Shown piece by piece: positions 6,744 through 15,453 of a stretch of DNA of 64,000 bases. Position numbers and translations under genes: made by a program. The number at the start of each line of letters is the position of its first letter. The first letter of the stretch is position 1. The stretch is from Halococcus sediminicola (lineage in GTDB: Archaea; Halobacteriota; Halobacteria; Halobacteriales; Halococcaceae), in NCBI RefSeq assembly GCF_000755245.1, contig NZ_BBMP01000021.1:88361-152360 (forward strand), in the 5' to 3' direction. The notes beneath the pieces were generated by a model that made no database searches, had not been told where the DNA came from, and saw nothing but the letters and a program-made list of their open reading frames with translations.

Positions 6744-8741
6744 TCAGTCGCGCCGCAGCATCAGGACGCTTCCGAACAGTCCGAGTACGGTCATCAGTCC
6801 AACCGTCACCCCTGGGAAGGGAATCATGCTGCTGACGGCGGTCGTGCTTCCCTGCGAAGTGGACGTCTGATCCGTGGCGGTTCCGGTCGTGGCCTGCGTC
6901 GCCGTGTCGCTCGTGGTTTGCGTTCCGTCAGTCGGACTCGGCGTTGCGCTGGTAGTAGTACCGACATCGGGGGGCACGTCCTGTCCGGTGAGATCTTCGA
7001 GGAAGGTGATAATCACCTGTGGGCCCTGATCGAGGTTATCGACCAACTCACCGAGGTCGACGTTGCCTGCCAGAATCTGATCTTCGAGGAAGGAGGTCAG
7101 GTCGTCGATGCCCAGCGCGTTGAGCACTGGGTTGAGTACTGGCCCAAGCGTTTCCTCGACCGCATCTGCCAGCGGTTCCGTGATGACGCCGACCAACGTC
7201 TCGAACTCGACCGTTCCCACGTTGTTGTCGGGAGTGGTGTCGTCCGTGAGGAGCGTTGCGGTGTTATTCACTTCGGAATCGCCGACGATGACGACTGCAG
7301 TAGTGAGTTCCAGTTCCGCGCTCTCGCCCGGTGCGAGTGAACTCACGGTGAAGTTTCCGGTTCCTGGGTCGTAGTTCCCGCTGTCCGAGCTGGCGTCGAC
7401 GAGCAGGTTGGCGCTCGTTTCGAGGCTTGCGAGATCGGTTTCGCTCAGCAGTGGCATCTCGTCTTGAACCACTACATCTTCGGCGGTCTCGTCCCCGTTG
7501 TTCGTCACAGTAACCGTATACTGGACCGTCACGTCTGCATCCCCGTCGGGGTCGATGATGGCGTTTCCTGCCGTCTTCGTCACCGAGATGTCGGTAAGAC
7601 CACCGTCACCAGGCGTCTCGGTACCGTTGTCACCGTCGCCACTCCCGTTGTCGTCGCCGGGTCCGTCGCCATCGCCGGTTCCATCATCGGTACCGTTGTC
7701 GTCACCGGGCGTCTCGGTGCCGTTGTCGTCGCCGTCGCCGGGCGTCTCCACGTCACCGGGACCGTCCTCGTCGATGACGTTGATCGTACCGTTGTTGTAG
7801 ACGACGATCGTCGTGCTGTTGTCGACGTTCGTGACGCTCTTGTCGACGTACACGCTGCTCAGGTTGATCGTCTGATCGCCGTTGACGATGTTGTTGACGA
7901 TCGTGCTGTTGGAGATGTTCTCGTTGTTGATCGCCGCGTTGACCTCCCTCTGGTCGATGAAGTCATAGTCGAAGAGGTACTGCAGAACGGTACTGTTGTC
8001 GACGTCGCCTACGCTCTGGTCGTTGTCGCCGGTGTCGGCGCTGTCGTCCCCGCCGTCGGCATCACCGGCACCGTCGTCCGTCCCGTCGTCGTTCGCACCG
8101 TCACCGTCGTCCGCGCCGTCGCTGCCGTCTCCGCCGTCGTCACCATCCGCGTCATCGTCACCATCCGCGCCGTCACCGCCATCCGTGCCGTCGTCGTTCG
8201 CACCGTCACTGCCGTCCGTGCTATCACTTCCGTCTGCGCCGTCACTGCCATCCGCACCATCGCTGCCGTCTGCGCCGTCCGCACCGTCGCTTCCGTCAGC
8301 ACCGTCGCTGCCATCCGCACCGTCCGCACCGTCGCTGCCATCCGCACCGTCCGCACCGTCACCATCGTCGCCGTCGGAGTCGTCGGCCTCCTGGTTGGTG
8401 TTGACGTCCTCGCCGTTCACGTTGACGTCGACTTCTTTCGTGCTCCCTTCGTCAGCGGTGCTACCGTCGTCGGCGCTTGCGTCCCCGCTATCCCCGCTGG
8501 CGTCGTCGGCACCGCCGCCGGCATCCCCGCCGTTACCGCCGTCCCCACAGTTGATGTTGAGATCGCTGTTCTCCTGCTGGATGTCGACGTTGACCGAATT
8601 GTCGTCACCGTCCACGTCCACCAGATCACAGTCGTCAGTCGCCGTGTTGTCGTTCGCAAGCACTGGTGTCGCAGTCATCCCGATGACCGTCAACAGTGCG
8701 AGCACAACGACCCCACCGCGTTTCATGAGTTCTTTCGACAT
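6744..8741 (-). CDS. Large acidic cell-surface protein with collagen-like GXD run and DUF11-like domain
   Basis: A 665-residue surface protein. In order: signal peptide (1-29, cleavage near PVLAN); one DCDLVDVDGDDN motif (37-48) shared with the downstream secreted protein; an acidic Gly/Asp region with a strict Gly-[Ala/Ser]-Asp triplet run (129-179); an Asn-rich segment (248-325) with several N-glycosylation sequons; a linker of PGDGDDNGTE repeats (328-380); a DUF11-like beta domain (about 384-515: DISVTKTAGN through LAPGESAELEL); a Ser/Thr-rich stalk (594-637); and a C-terminal hydrophobic anchor after FPGVTVGLM ending MLRRD. The end resembles archaeosortase PGF-CTERM tails but reads PGV. 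It is likely a glycosylated, anchored envelope protein; function unknown. Confidence 0.8.
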   Translation of the reverse strand: MSKELMKRGGVVVLALLTVIGMTATPVLANDNTATDDCDLVDVDGDDNSVNVDIQQENSDLNINCGDGGNGGDAGGGADDASGDSGDASADDGSTADEGSTKEVDVNVNGEDVNTNQEADDSDGDDGDGADGADGSDGADGADGSDGADGSDGADGADGSDGADGSDGADGSDSTDGSDGANDDGTDGGDGADGDDDADGDDGGDGSDGADDGDGANDDGTDDGAGDADGGDDSADTGDNDQSVGDVDNSTVLQYLFDYDFIDQREVNAAINNENISNSTIVNNIVNGDQTINLSSVYVDKSVTNVDNSTTIVVYNNGTINVIDEDGPGDVETPGDGDDNGTETPGDDNGTDDGTGDGDGPGDDNGSGDGDNGTETPGDGGLTDISVTKTAGNAIIDPDGDADVTVQYTVTVTNNGDETAEDVVVQDEMPLLSETDLASLETSANLLVDASSDSGNYDPGTGNFTVSSLAPGESAELELTTAVVIVGDSEVNNTATLLTDDTTPDNNVGTVEFETLVGVITEPLADAVEETLGPVLNPVLNALGIDDLTSFLEDQILAGNVDLGELVDNLDQGPQVIITFLEDLTGQDVPPDVGTTTSATPSPTDGTQTTSDTATQATTGTATDQTSTSQGSTTAVSSMIPFPGVTVGLMTVLGLFGSVLMLRRD
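8205..8357 (-). repeat. Gly-X-Asp triplet repeat tract (collagen-like)
   Basis: Nine-base coding repeats produce about 17 consecutive triplets in which position 1 is Gly (one exception, Ser), position 2 is Ala or Ser (one Thr) and position 3 is always Asp. Codon usage varies between units, so the pattern is kept at protein level. Proline, common in collagens, is absent. Confidence 0.8.
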
Positions 8742-8928
8742 GCAACGGGACTTCGAGCAAGCGAATCATTCATGAAGATTGTGCCGGATATATCGCGCTC
8801 TTTTTCACGAAGATAATCAAAAATCTTTATATGGGACCTAGTAGTGACAATGAAGAACTCCTTCGTAACAGACATAATATGATATAATATGCCACGGCGA
8901 ATCGCCTCCGAGAATGAGATGGAAGCCC
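8742..8928. other. AT-rich intergenic region before the tRNA gene
   Basis: No convincing gene. The segment is much richer in A+T than its surroundings and holds several TATA-like strings on both strands, including gatatatcc on the minus strand about 50 bases upstream of the large surface-protein gene and tttatatggg further out. It probably contains that gene's promoter and upstream control sites. Confidence 0.5.
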
Positions 8929-8934
8929 TTTTAA
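8929..8934 (+). promoter_or_regulatory. TATA-like box of the tRNA-Leu gene
   Basis: TTTTAA centred about 29 bases before the first base of the mature tRNA, the expected distance for archaeal TBP binding. Confidence 0.55.
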
Positions 8935-8960
8935 CGAATCGCGGGATACCATCTACTCGC

Positions 8961-9045
8961 GCGTGGGTAGCCAAGCTAGGCCAACGGCGCAGCGTTGAGG
9001 GCGCTGTCCTGTAGAGGTCCGCCGGTTCAAATCCGGTCCCACGCA
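8961..9045 (+). tRNA. tRNA-Leu (anticodon GAG)
   Basis: An 85-base class II tRNA without intron. The acceptor stem pairs GCGTGGG with CCCACGC, with A as discriminator base. The anticodon stem CAGCG/CGCTG encloses the loop TTGAGGG, giving anticodon GAG (reads CUC/CUU leucine codons). A long variable arm (TCCTGTAGAGGT region) and a T arm GCCGG-TTCAAAT-CCGGT follow, typical of tRNA-Leu. CCA is not encoded. A dispersed intergenic repeat starts immediately after it. Confidence 0.96.
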
Positions 9046-9292
9046 CTCCCACTTTTTGCTACGCTCGGTCGTGCGCAGAGCGCACTCCCTCGCTTGCAAA
9101 AACGTGGGGAAAAAGCCGGCGTCACCCCCTCACTCCGTTCGGGGATTCCTCGGCCCGCTCACTCGTTTCACTCGTTCGCGGTACGATCACTTCACTACCG
9201 CAACCGCACCACCGAAGCCCTCGCGCTCCCACTGGTCGCGCTCGCCCTTCATCCGCCAGGAACCGCTACCGCCCCGCTACCGCACCGCCGCC
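9046..9292 (-). repeat. Dispersed intergenic repeat, copy A (long form)
   Basis: Fills the space between the tRNA and the convergent prenyl synthase gene. On the minus strand it reads as a T-run, a second T-run (CACGTTTTTGCAAG), a hairpin with 6-bp stem GTGCGC/GCGCAC and 3-base loop (9071-9085), then GTAGCAAAAAGTGGGAG. The far side carries the second module, CTCGCCCTTCATCCGCCAGG at 9241-9260, also found in copies B and C. No open frame in it looks real. Confidence 0.75.
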
Positions 9293-10357
9293 TCAAACGT
9301 CGCGCTCGATGACGAAATGCGTGAACTCCGCGAGGTTGTCCGCGGGTTCGTCGGCGAGGTCGAGTTCGGCGAGGTGCTCGCGGGCTTCGGCAGCGATGTC
9401 GAGTGCGCACTCGCGGGCGTAGGCGACACTACCCGTCTCCTCGAAGATTTCGATGACCTCGGCGATGTCCTCCTCACTGTTCTCGTCGGCCCAGAGCAGT
9501 TCTTCGAGTCTGGCGGCCCGTTCGGGCGTAGCCTCACGGGCGGCGTGAATCGCCACCAGCGTCTTCTTGCCCTCGCGCACGTCGTTGCCGACACCCTTGC
9601 CGAACGCGCCGCCGTGTTCGGCGGCCGTCTCGACGTCGAGGATGTCGTCGCCGATCTGGAAGGCGATGGACATGAGTTCGGCGTAGCGCGCGGCGTGGCC
9701 TTCGACGTCGTCGGGTTGGTCGGTGAGCAGTGCGGCCAGTCGGGCGACGATACGCCCGAGACAGCCGGTCTTGCAGGCACACATCTCCAGATACTGCGCT
9801 TCGCTCATCTCGATCGCCTGCTGGTTGTGCCAGTGGATGTCCATCCCCTGTCCGAGATGGGTGCGATTGAGTTCGTGCATCAGCATCTCGTAGATTTCGA
9901 GACGAACCTCCGGATCGAGGTCGGCGGGGTCCTGTGCGACGATCTTGAGCGGGAAGAAGTACATCGCGTTGCCCGCGTTGAGCGCCGTGTCCGTCCCGAA
10001 CTCGTGATGGAGCGCCGGTCCACCCCGGCGCATCGTCGCGCCGTCCTCGACGTCGTCGACGATGATCGTCCCATTGTGGAGGATTTCGGGGATGCAGGCG
10101 TAGGGGAGATAGTCGTGTGGGTCGACACCGAAGCCATCGAGGAGCAGACAGCAGACGACCGCGCGCCAGCGCTTGCCACCGCGGTCGAGCAGCGTCCAGA
10201 CGGGATCGGGAAGCGCGCGCTGGATGGCGTCCGCATCGTACTCGTAGGTCGGCGCGCCGAAGAAGTCACTCGCGTACTCGACGTCGGTCTCGCGCGGCAG
10301 CAGCCGCTCGATTTCCGCGTCGATGACCGGTCGCCACGCCGCGAGCACGTCGCGCAT
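9293..10357 (-). CDS. Polyprenyl (isoprenoid) diphosphate synthase
   Basis: A 354-residue trans-prenyltransferase that extends allylic diphosphates with isopentenyl diphosphate, providing precursors for archaeal ether lipids or quinone side chains. The first aspartate-rich motif is IIVDDVEDGATMRRG and the second is FQIGDDILDVE. GGKRWR is the basic IPP-binding region. The chain-length-determining residues before the first DDxxD (LHNGT) are not enough to name the product. It is longer than the usual ~300 residues because of an N-terminal ~55-residue extension. Many haloarchaea have several paralogues; whether this is the GGPP enzyme is unclear. Confidence 0.85.
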   Translation of the reverse strand: MRDVLAAWRPVIDAEIERLLPRETDVEYASDFFGAPTYEYDADAIQRALPDPVWTLLDRGGKRWRAVVCCLLLDGFGVDPHDYLPYACIPEILHNGTIIVDDVEDGATMRRGGPALHHEFGTDTALNAGNAMYFFPLKIVAQDPADLDPEVRLEIYEMLMHELNRTHLGQGMDIHWHNQQAIEMSEAQYLEMCACKTGCLGRIVARLAALLTDQPDDVEGHAARYAELMSIAFQIGDDILDVETAAEHGGAFGKGVGNDVREGKKTLVAIHAAREATPERAARLEELLWADENSEEDIAEVIEIFEETGSVAYARECALDIAAEAREHLAELDLADEPADNLAEFTHFVIERDV

Positions 10358-10443
10358 ACGCCGAGAACCACGGCGGCGGGCTAAAAATGCTCGTTTGCCA
10401 ATCGAAGGGAAACGCTTAGCACGCGGTCGCCAGCAGTGACGCC

Positions 10444-11745
10444 ATGACAGAGTGGATCGGCGAGACGTTCACGAGCGACACGGGCTGGAGTCACCTCGAA
10501 ACACTCGTCGACATCGGCAACCGGATGGCCGGCAGCGAGGGCGAGCGCCGCGCCGCCGAAGCCACCCGCGACGCGCTCAAAGACGCCGGCGCGCGGAACG
10601 CCCGACTAGAGGAGTTCGACATCCAGGGCTGGACGCGCGGCGAGAGCGCCATCCGCGCGGGCGATGACGAGAGCGCCTGCATCGCGCTTCCGCGGAGTCC
10701 GAGCGCCGAGGCAACTGGTGAGTTCGCCGATCTCGGCTACGGCCTACCCGAGGATTTCGAGGAACGCGACATCGAGGAGAAGGTCGTGATGGCCGCGAGC
10801 GACGTGCCCGATCACCACGACCGGTTCGTTCACAGAACGGAAAAGTATCATCGGGCGGTCGCGGGCGGGGCGGCCGCGTTCGTCTTCCGCAATCACGTGC
10901 CCGGTCAGCTCCCACCCACGGGAAGCGTCGGCGGTGCCGACGGCCCGATCGGCGAGATTCCAGCCGTCGGCGTCTCGAAGGAGGTCGGGACACGTCTCGG
11001 CCGGCGATACGACGGCGAGCGGATGAACGTCACAGTCGACGCCGATATTCACGACGCGACGAGTCGGAACGTTCACGCCGAACTCGGACCGCAGAGCGAC
11101 GAACGAGTGCTCGTGACGAGCCACGTCGATGCCCACGACATCGCCGAGGGGGCGATGGACAACGGTGCTGGCACGGCGATGGTCGTCGAACTCGCCCGCG
11201 CGCTCGCCGACCGGGAGGACGAACTCGACACGACCGTGGAGTTCGTCGCGTTCGGGGCCGAGGAGGTCGGACTGTGTGGCTCGGAGTATCTGGCCGCGGA
11301 GACCGATCTCGATTCGGTGAAGGCCGTGCTCAACAACGACGGCGTCGTCGCCGGACGGACGCTCTCGCTGTTGACTCACGGCTTCGACGAACTCGGCGTG
11401 GTCGCGGAGGGGGTCGGGGAGTGCTTCGATCATCCCATGAAGACGGTGCCCAAACAGGGACCACACAGCGACCACTGGCCGTTCGTCCGTTGGGGCGTGC
11501 CGAGCTACCACGTCACGAGCGACACGGGACCCGACCGAGGCTGGGGCCACACGCACGCCGACACGCTCGACAAGCTTGACTTGCGCACGTTCCGCGAGCA
11601 GGCGATTTTGCTCACCGAACTCGCCGTCTCGCTTGCCGACGACGATTTCACTGTTTCCCGCGCCGACCCCGAGGCGATCGCGGCCGCGCTCGAAGCCGAG
11701 GGCGAGGCTGCGGGGATGAAACTCACCGGCGAGTGGCCGTACTGA
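10444..11745 (+). CDS. M28-family metallopeptidase with PA-type insert
   Basis: A 433-residue di-zinc exopeptidase. Ligand and catalytic signatures appear in order: HVDAHD (first His with the following Asp), GAMDNGAGT (bridging Asp), FGAEEVGLCG (catalytic Glu pair), NNDG (Asp), and a C-terminal histidine in GWGHTHADT. Residues of roughly 100-200 form the protease-associated insert typical of M28 aminopeptidases. There is no signal peptide, so cytoplasmic peptide degradation is likely. It is transcribed divergently from the prenyl synthase gene; the thioesterase gene follows after 37 bases. Confidence 0.85.
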   Translation: MTEWIGETFTSDTGWSHLETLVDIGNRMAGSEGERRAAEATRDALKDAGARNARLEEFDIQGWTRGESAIRAGDDESACIALPRSPSAEATGEFADLGYGLPEDFEERDIEEKVVMAASDVPDHHDRFVHRTEKYHRAVAGGAAAFVFRNHVPGQLPPTGSVGGADGPIGEIPAVGVSKEVGTRLGRRYDGERMNVTVDADIHDATSRNVHAELGPQSDERVLVTSHVDAHDIAEGAMDNGAGTAMVVELARALADREDELDTTVEFVAFGAEEVGLCGSEYLAAETDLDSVKAVLNNDGVVAGRTLSLLTHGFDELGVVAEGVGECFDHPMKTVPKQGPHSDHWPFVRWGVPSYHVTSDTGPDRGWGHTHADTLDKLDLRTFREQAILLTELAVSLADDDFTVSRADPEAIAAALEAEGEAAGMKLTGEWPY

Positions 11746-11782
11746 TGCAGTAGGCTCATTTCGGCGCGCCCGAAGGGGAGGT

Positions 11783-12250
11783 ATGACCGACCTGTGTTCG
11801 ACGCACATCGAGAACCGGGAGATGGTCCAGCCCAATCACGCGAACAACCTCCAGAGCGTCCACGGCGGCAACGTGATGAAGTGGATGGACGAAGTGGGCG
11901 CGATGAGCGCGATGCGATTCGCGGGCAACGCCTGTGTCACCGCGCGGATCAACCAAGTGGACTTCGAGCGGCCCATCCGGGTGGGTGACGTCGCGTTCAT
12001 CGAATCCTACGTCTATCGGGCCGGCCAGACGAGCGTCCACGTCCACCTGCAGACCTACCGCGAGGACCTCACCAGCGGCGAGCGCGAGAAGACCACCGAA
12101 TCGTACTTCGTCTACGTCGCCATCGACGAGGACGGTACCCCCACGACCGTTCCCGACCTCACCGTCGATTCCGAGGAGGGTGAGCGGCTGCACGCGGCCG
12201 CGCTCGACGGTGAGGACAACACCGGTTCGGGTGTGACTCGGGACGAGTGA
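11783..12250 (+). CDS. Hotdog-fold acyl-CoA thioesterase (YciA/BACH-like)
   Basis: A 155-residue hotdog protein that should hydrolyse acyl-CoA thioesters. The signature region HANNLQSVHGGNVMKWMDE with GAMSAMRFAG holds the Asn and Asp used for catalysis by this subfamily, and VDFERPIRVGDVAF is the typical central strand. The C-terminus is an acidic halophile extension. It follows the M28 gene on the same strand and could be co-transcribed. Confidence 0.85.
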   Translation: MTDLCSTHIENREMVQPNHANNLQSVHGGNVMKWMDEVGAMSAMRFAGNACVTARINQVDFERPIRVGDVAFIESYVYRAGQTSVHVHLQTYREDLTSGEREKTTESYFVYVAIDEDGTPTTVPDLTVDSEEGERLHAAALDGEDNTGSGVTRDE

Positions 12251-12328
12251 AAGGGACTCCGAGCCGGAGTTCGAGAAACGGCGTACGAGGAGCGAAAATC
12301 GTGAGATGCGACCGGCGAGTGCCGGCTT

Positions 12329-13099
12329 TCAGGCGGTCTTCGCACCGTCTTCCGGCGAGACGGGCCCTTCCTCGACGGCGAGATCGTCTTCGGCCGGAAG
12401 CGCGGTGAGTTCGGTGTAGGCGGCGGCGAGCACGGCCGTCGAGTAGACGGTCACGATGGCGCTACCGGCCTGTGCGACGACGAGACCGATGGTCGAGCCG
12501 GCGATGGCCCCGAGACCGAAGACAATATCGACGGCGAGCGCGGCGAGCATGACCGCGACGCCCAACAGGAGCAGCGAGAAGCGGTGCCCGCGGGTGAGTG
12601 CCCAGCTGCTGCGAAAGCCCTGAACGAAGTTCTGGTCCTCGACGGCGACGTGAACGGTCCAGAACGCGAGGGTCACGAGCAGGAAGATGCCCGGAATGAC
12701 CAGAGCAACGAGTCCCAGCCCGACGATGAGCCCGAACACGATGGCCCCCACGAAGACGTTGAGTGCCGCCCAGCCCATGTTCCGGGTGAAGTGCTCGCGC
12801 GACAGGTGTTCGGTTTCGTCGCTGACGAACACCCGAATCGCGGCGATAGAGACCACGAGGCTCGCGATCGCGAGCACGAACGAGAGAAGACCGGCGACGA
12901 CCGGCGGCAGGGCGAACAGCGCGCTCGCTCCCGCCTCGACCGGGACGAACTGCTGGTTCGCCGCGTACCGAGCGAGTCCTGCCCCGAGGAGACCGCTGAG
13001 CGCCGAGAGCACGAACACGAGTCCGATGAGCATGAGACCGTTGCGTTTGCTGGTTCTGCGTGCACCCTCCTTGAGTACGGCTGTGATGTGTACGGACAT
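12329..13099 (-). CDS. Multi-pass membrane protein (DUF4013/DUF7847-like)
   Basis: A 256-residue integral membrane protein with about six hydrophobic segments: near residues 22-45, 60-95, 120-150 (with IPGIFLLVTLAFW), 155-180 and 190-235. The pattern of paired glycine-rich helices and the segment AVEDQNFVQGFRSSW are typical of haloarchaeal DUF7847/DUF4013-like proteins of unknown role. The start at MSVHITAVL is supported by a TTTATC box about 30 bases upstream, although an ATG 12 codons earlier is possible. The tail ends in an acidic stretch and probably faces the cytoplasm. Confidence 0.7.
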   Translation of the reverse strand: MSVHITAVLKEGARRTSKRNGLMLIGLVFVLSALSGLLGAGLARYAANQQFVPVEAGASALFALPPVVAGLLSFVLAIASLVVSIAAIRVFVSDETEHLSREHFTRNMGWAALNVFVGAIVFGLIVGLGLVALVIPGIFLLVTLAFWTVHVAVEDQNFVQGFRSSWALTRGHRFSLLLLGVAVMLAALAVDIVFGLGAIAGSTIGLVVAQAGSAIVTVYSTAVLAAAYTELTALPAEDDLAVEEGPVSPEDGAKTA

Positions 13100-13126
13100 A
13101 ACGGATACGTAGAGGTGTCGTGAGGA

Positions 13127-13133
13127 GATAAAC
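13127..13133 (-). promoter_or_regulatory. TATA-like box for the membrane protein gene at 12329-13099
   Basis: GTTTATC on the minus strand lies 28-34 bases before the chosen ATG, a leaderless geometry that helps decide between two possible starts. Confidence 0.45.
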
Positions 13134-13280
13134 ATTCCGTGACTGATAATATCATTTGGGTATATTGCGATGGCCGCCGTTTCGCGCGGGGAGAATCGTT
13201 CCGCCGGCGAGAGGCGCTCGGTTTCGCGTCGAGCGCGCCGTCCCGACAGGGGTAAGAAAGGCCGGTCCATGAATCGGGCA

Positions 13281-14774
13281 ATGAGCGATTCGACGGCGAC
13301 GACGGACGAGGGAAGCGTCCGCGTCGTCGGGACGGCCCACGTCTCCCCCGAGAGCGTCGGCGAGGTCGAGCGCACCATCGCCGAGGAACGACCCGACGTG
13401 GTGGCGGTCGAACTCGACGAGGGCCGCTTTCGCCAACTCAAGGGCGAACAGCCCGACGATCTGTCGGCGGGCGACCTCCTGCGCGGCAACACGGTCTTCC
13501 AGTTTCTCGCCTACTGGATGCTCTCGTACGTCCAGACCCGCCTCGGCGACGAGTTCGACATCAGCCCCGGAGCGGACATGCTCGCGGCCGTCGAGACCGC
13601 CGAAGAGGTCGGGTCGGGGGTAGCGCTCGTCGACCGCGACATCCAGATGACCATCCAGCGGTTCTGGGCGCGGATGACCGGTGGCGAGAAACTGCAAATG
13701 TTGCTGAGCCTCCCGCTGGCGTTCGCCTCGCCGCTCGCGGTCGGACTGGGTATCGGTCTCACGACCGGGCTCCTGCTCGGCGTTCCACTGGAGGCCTTTC
13801 TCGGCCCGCTCGTGCTGCCGGCGACGCCCGCCATTCCCGGACTCCTCGTCTCGATAGCGGACTTCCTGCTGGTCGCAACCGTCCTGGGTCTCGCTCTCGG
13901 GACTCTCCTCACGACGGCGTTCGTCTGGAGCGCGCCCGAAGAGGACGAACAAGAGGAGTTCGACATCGAGGACATGACCGACACCGACGTCGTGAGCACC
14001 ATGCTCGAAGAGTTCAGACAGTTCTCGCCGGGTGGCGCGGAGGCACTCATCGACGAGCGCGACGCCTTCATCGCCCACCGGCTGGTGGCGCTGCGCGAAC
14101 AGGGCCATCGCGTCGTCGCGGTCGTCGGCGCGGGCCACCGAGAGGGCATCGAGCGCTATCTCGGCCATCCCGAAACGCTGCCGCCGATGGACTCGTTGGT
14201 CGGCCACGAGAGCGGCCGGCGCTTTTCGCCCTATAAAATCCTCGGCTACCTGTTCACGCTCGGCTTCCTCGTCTTCTTCCTCCTGCTGGCCATGGCCGGC
14301 GCGCGCAACGGTTTCCTCCTTCGACTGTTCGGCGCGTGGTTTTTCATCAACGGCATCTTCGCCACCGTCCTCGCCAAACTCGGCGGCGCACACTGGGCGA
14401 GCGCGCTCGTCGGCGGCGCGGTCGCGTGGCTCACGAGCGTGAACCCGTTACTGGCTCCGGGTTGGTTCGCCGGCTACGTCGAACTCCGCTATCTCGACGT
14501 CAACGTCGGCGACATCAACACCCTGAACGAGATCCTGAGTGACGAGGAGAGCCCGCTCGACGAACTCTGGGAACGCCTCCGGGAGGTCGCCCTCTTTCGA
14601 CTCATCGCGATCGTCGCGCTCACCAACGTCGGTTCCATCGTGGCGAGTTTCCTGTTCGCGGCCATCGTTCTCCCGATACTCGCGGCAGGCGTCGGCGGCG
14701 TCGATGGCGTCGTTTCGTTGATGGTCCAAGGAGCCGAAAACAGCGCCGACCTCATCTGGGGGGCGCTCACGTGA
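13281..14774 (+). CDS. TraB/PrgY-family membrane protein
   Basis: A 497-residue protein: an N-terminal TraB/GumN-type domain with the GTAHVSPESV motif, the ERPDVVAVELDEGRF segment and a later VVAVVGAGHREGIERYL motif (the second conserved Gly-His signature), interrupted by two or three membrane helices near residues 150-215. It is followed by several C-terminal helices. TraB-like proteins share ancestry with Tiki/GumN proteases, so a metal-dependent protease-like role is possible, but archaeal members are uncharacterised. The stop overlaps the GTG start of the M50-like protease gene, suggesting joint production. Confidence 0.8.
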   Translation: MSDSTATTDEGSVRVVGTAHVSPESVGEVERTIAEERPDVVAVELDEGRFRQLKGEQPDDLSAGDLLRGNTVFQFLAYWMLSYVQTRLGDEFDISPGADMLAAVETAEEVGSGVALVDRDIQMTIQRFWARMTGGEKLQMLLSLPLAFASPLAVGLGIGLTTGLLLGVPLEAFLGPLVLPATPAIPGLLVSIADFLLVATVLGLALGTLLTTAFVWSAPEEDEQEEFDIEDMTDTDVVSTMLEEFRQFSPGGAEALIDERDAFIAHRLVALREQGHRVVAVVGAGHREGIERYLGHPETLPPMDSLVGHESGRRFSPYKILGYLFTLGFLVFFLLLAMAGARNGFLLRLFGAWFFINGIFATVLAKLGGAHWASALVGGAVAWLTSVNPLLAPGWFAGYVELRYLDVNVGDINTLNEILSDEESPLDELWERLREVALFRLIAIVALTNVGSIVASFLFAAIVLPILAAGVGGVDGVVSLMVQGAENSADLIWGALT

Positions 14775-15397
14775 GATTCGCCCGGCGCGAACTCGCCGAC
14801 CTCGCGATCGCGTGGGTCGCCCTCGGGGTGGCGTTCGCACTCTTTTTCACGCCGCCGCTCCGGGGAATCCTCCTCGCCGGCGACGTCGATCTGCTGCTGT
14901 CGGGCCCTGTCTTTCGCTCGTTCGCACTCAGCATGCTCACCGCCGGCATCGGTTTCCTGTTGCACGAACTCGCGCACAAACTCGTCGCCCAGCGCTTCGG
15001 CCAGGTCGCCCACTTCCGCGCCGACTACGGCATGCTCTTTCTCGCGGTGGCGAGCGCCTTCGCGGGATTCCTCTTCGCCGCGCCCGGCGCAGTCTACCAC
15101 CGCGGGCGTATCACGAAACGCCAGAACGGTCTCATCGCGCTCGCCGGCCCGGTGACGAACCTCGCTCTCGCAGTCGGGTTCGCGGCGCTTGCGCTCCTCT
15201 CGACTGGATTCCTCGGCACGGTCGGCGCGTTCGGCGTTGGCATCAACCTTCTATTAGCGGGGTTCAACATGCTCCCGTTCGGCCCGCTCGACGGGCGGAC
15301 AGTTTTGTCGTGGAGCGTCGTCGTCTTCGCCATCACCTTCGTCGTGAGCGCCGGGTCGGCGGTCGCGGTCTTCGTGACCTTCGGATTCAGTCTCTAA
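14771..15397 (+). CDS. Site-2-protease-like membrane metalloprotease (M50 family)
   Basis: A 208-residue polytopic protein with the intramembrane zinc motif HELAHKLVA (two His ligands and catalytic Glu) and the downstream FGPLDGRTV, which supplies the third ligand Asp in the NPDG/GPLDG position. It has about six membrane segments and no PDZ domain, so it belongs to the compact archaeal subgroup. Substrate unknown; relatives cleave membrane-bound regulators. The GTG start overlaps the TraB-like gene stop, so the two are translationally coupled. Confidence 0.85.
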   Translation: MRFARRELADLAIAWVALGVAFALFFTPPLRGILLAGDVDLLLSGPVFRSFALSMLTAGIGFLLHELAHKLVAQRFGQVAHFRADYGMLFLAVASAFAGFLFAAPGAVYHRGRITKRQNGLIALAGPVTNLALAVGFAALALLSTGFLGTVGAFGVGINLLLAGFNMLPFGPLDGRTVLSWSVVVFAITFVVSAGSAVAVFVTFGFSL

Positions 15398-15453
15398 ATC
15401 GGGACGACGATCTCACCGACGGGCTTTTGTCCGCCTCCGCCGGCGCTTTCGCC

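Noticed and set aside
8205..8357. Tandem repeats that could be mistaken for a CRISPR array
   Set aside because: Period is nine bases with no spacers, lies inside a coding frame, and no cas genes are in the window.
5695..8816. Very long plus-strand open frames opposite the acidic surface protein genes
   Set aside because: They consist of Val/Arg or Ser/Pro low-complexity sequence produced by reading GAC/GTC-rich codons backwards; the minus frames have signal peptides and acidic composition.
9046..9292. Integrated element downstream of tRNA-Leu
   Set aside because: No integrase gene and no duplicate of the tRNA 3' end are visible; the sequence matches the dispersed repeat family instead.
9056..10384. 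Plus-strand frame of 442 codons opposite the prenyl synthase
   Set aside because: The minus strand encodes both aspartate-rich motifs of a prenyl synthase; the plus frame begins inside the repeat element and has no recognisable motif.
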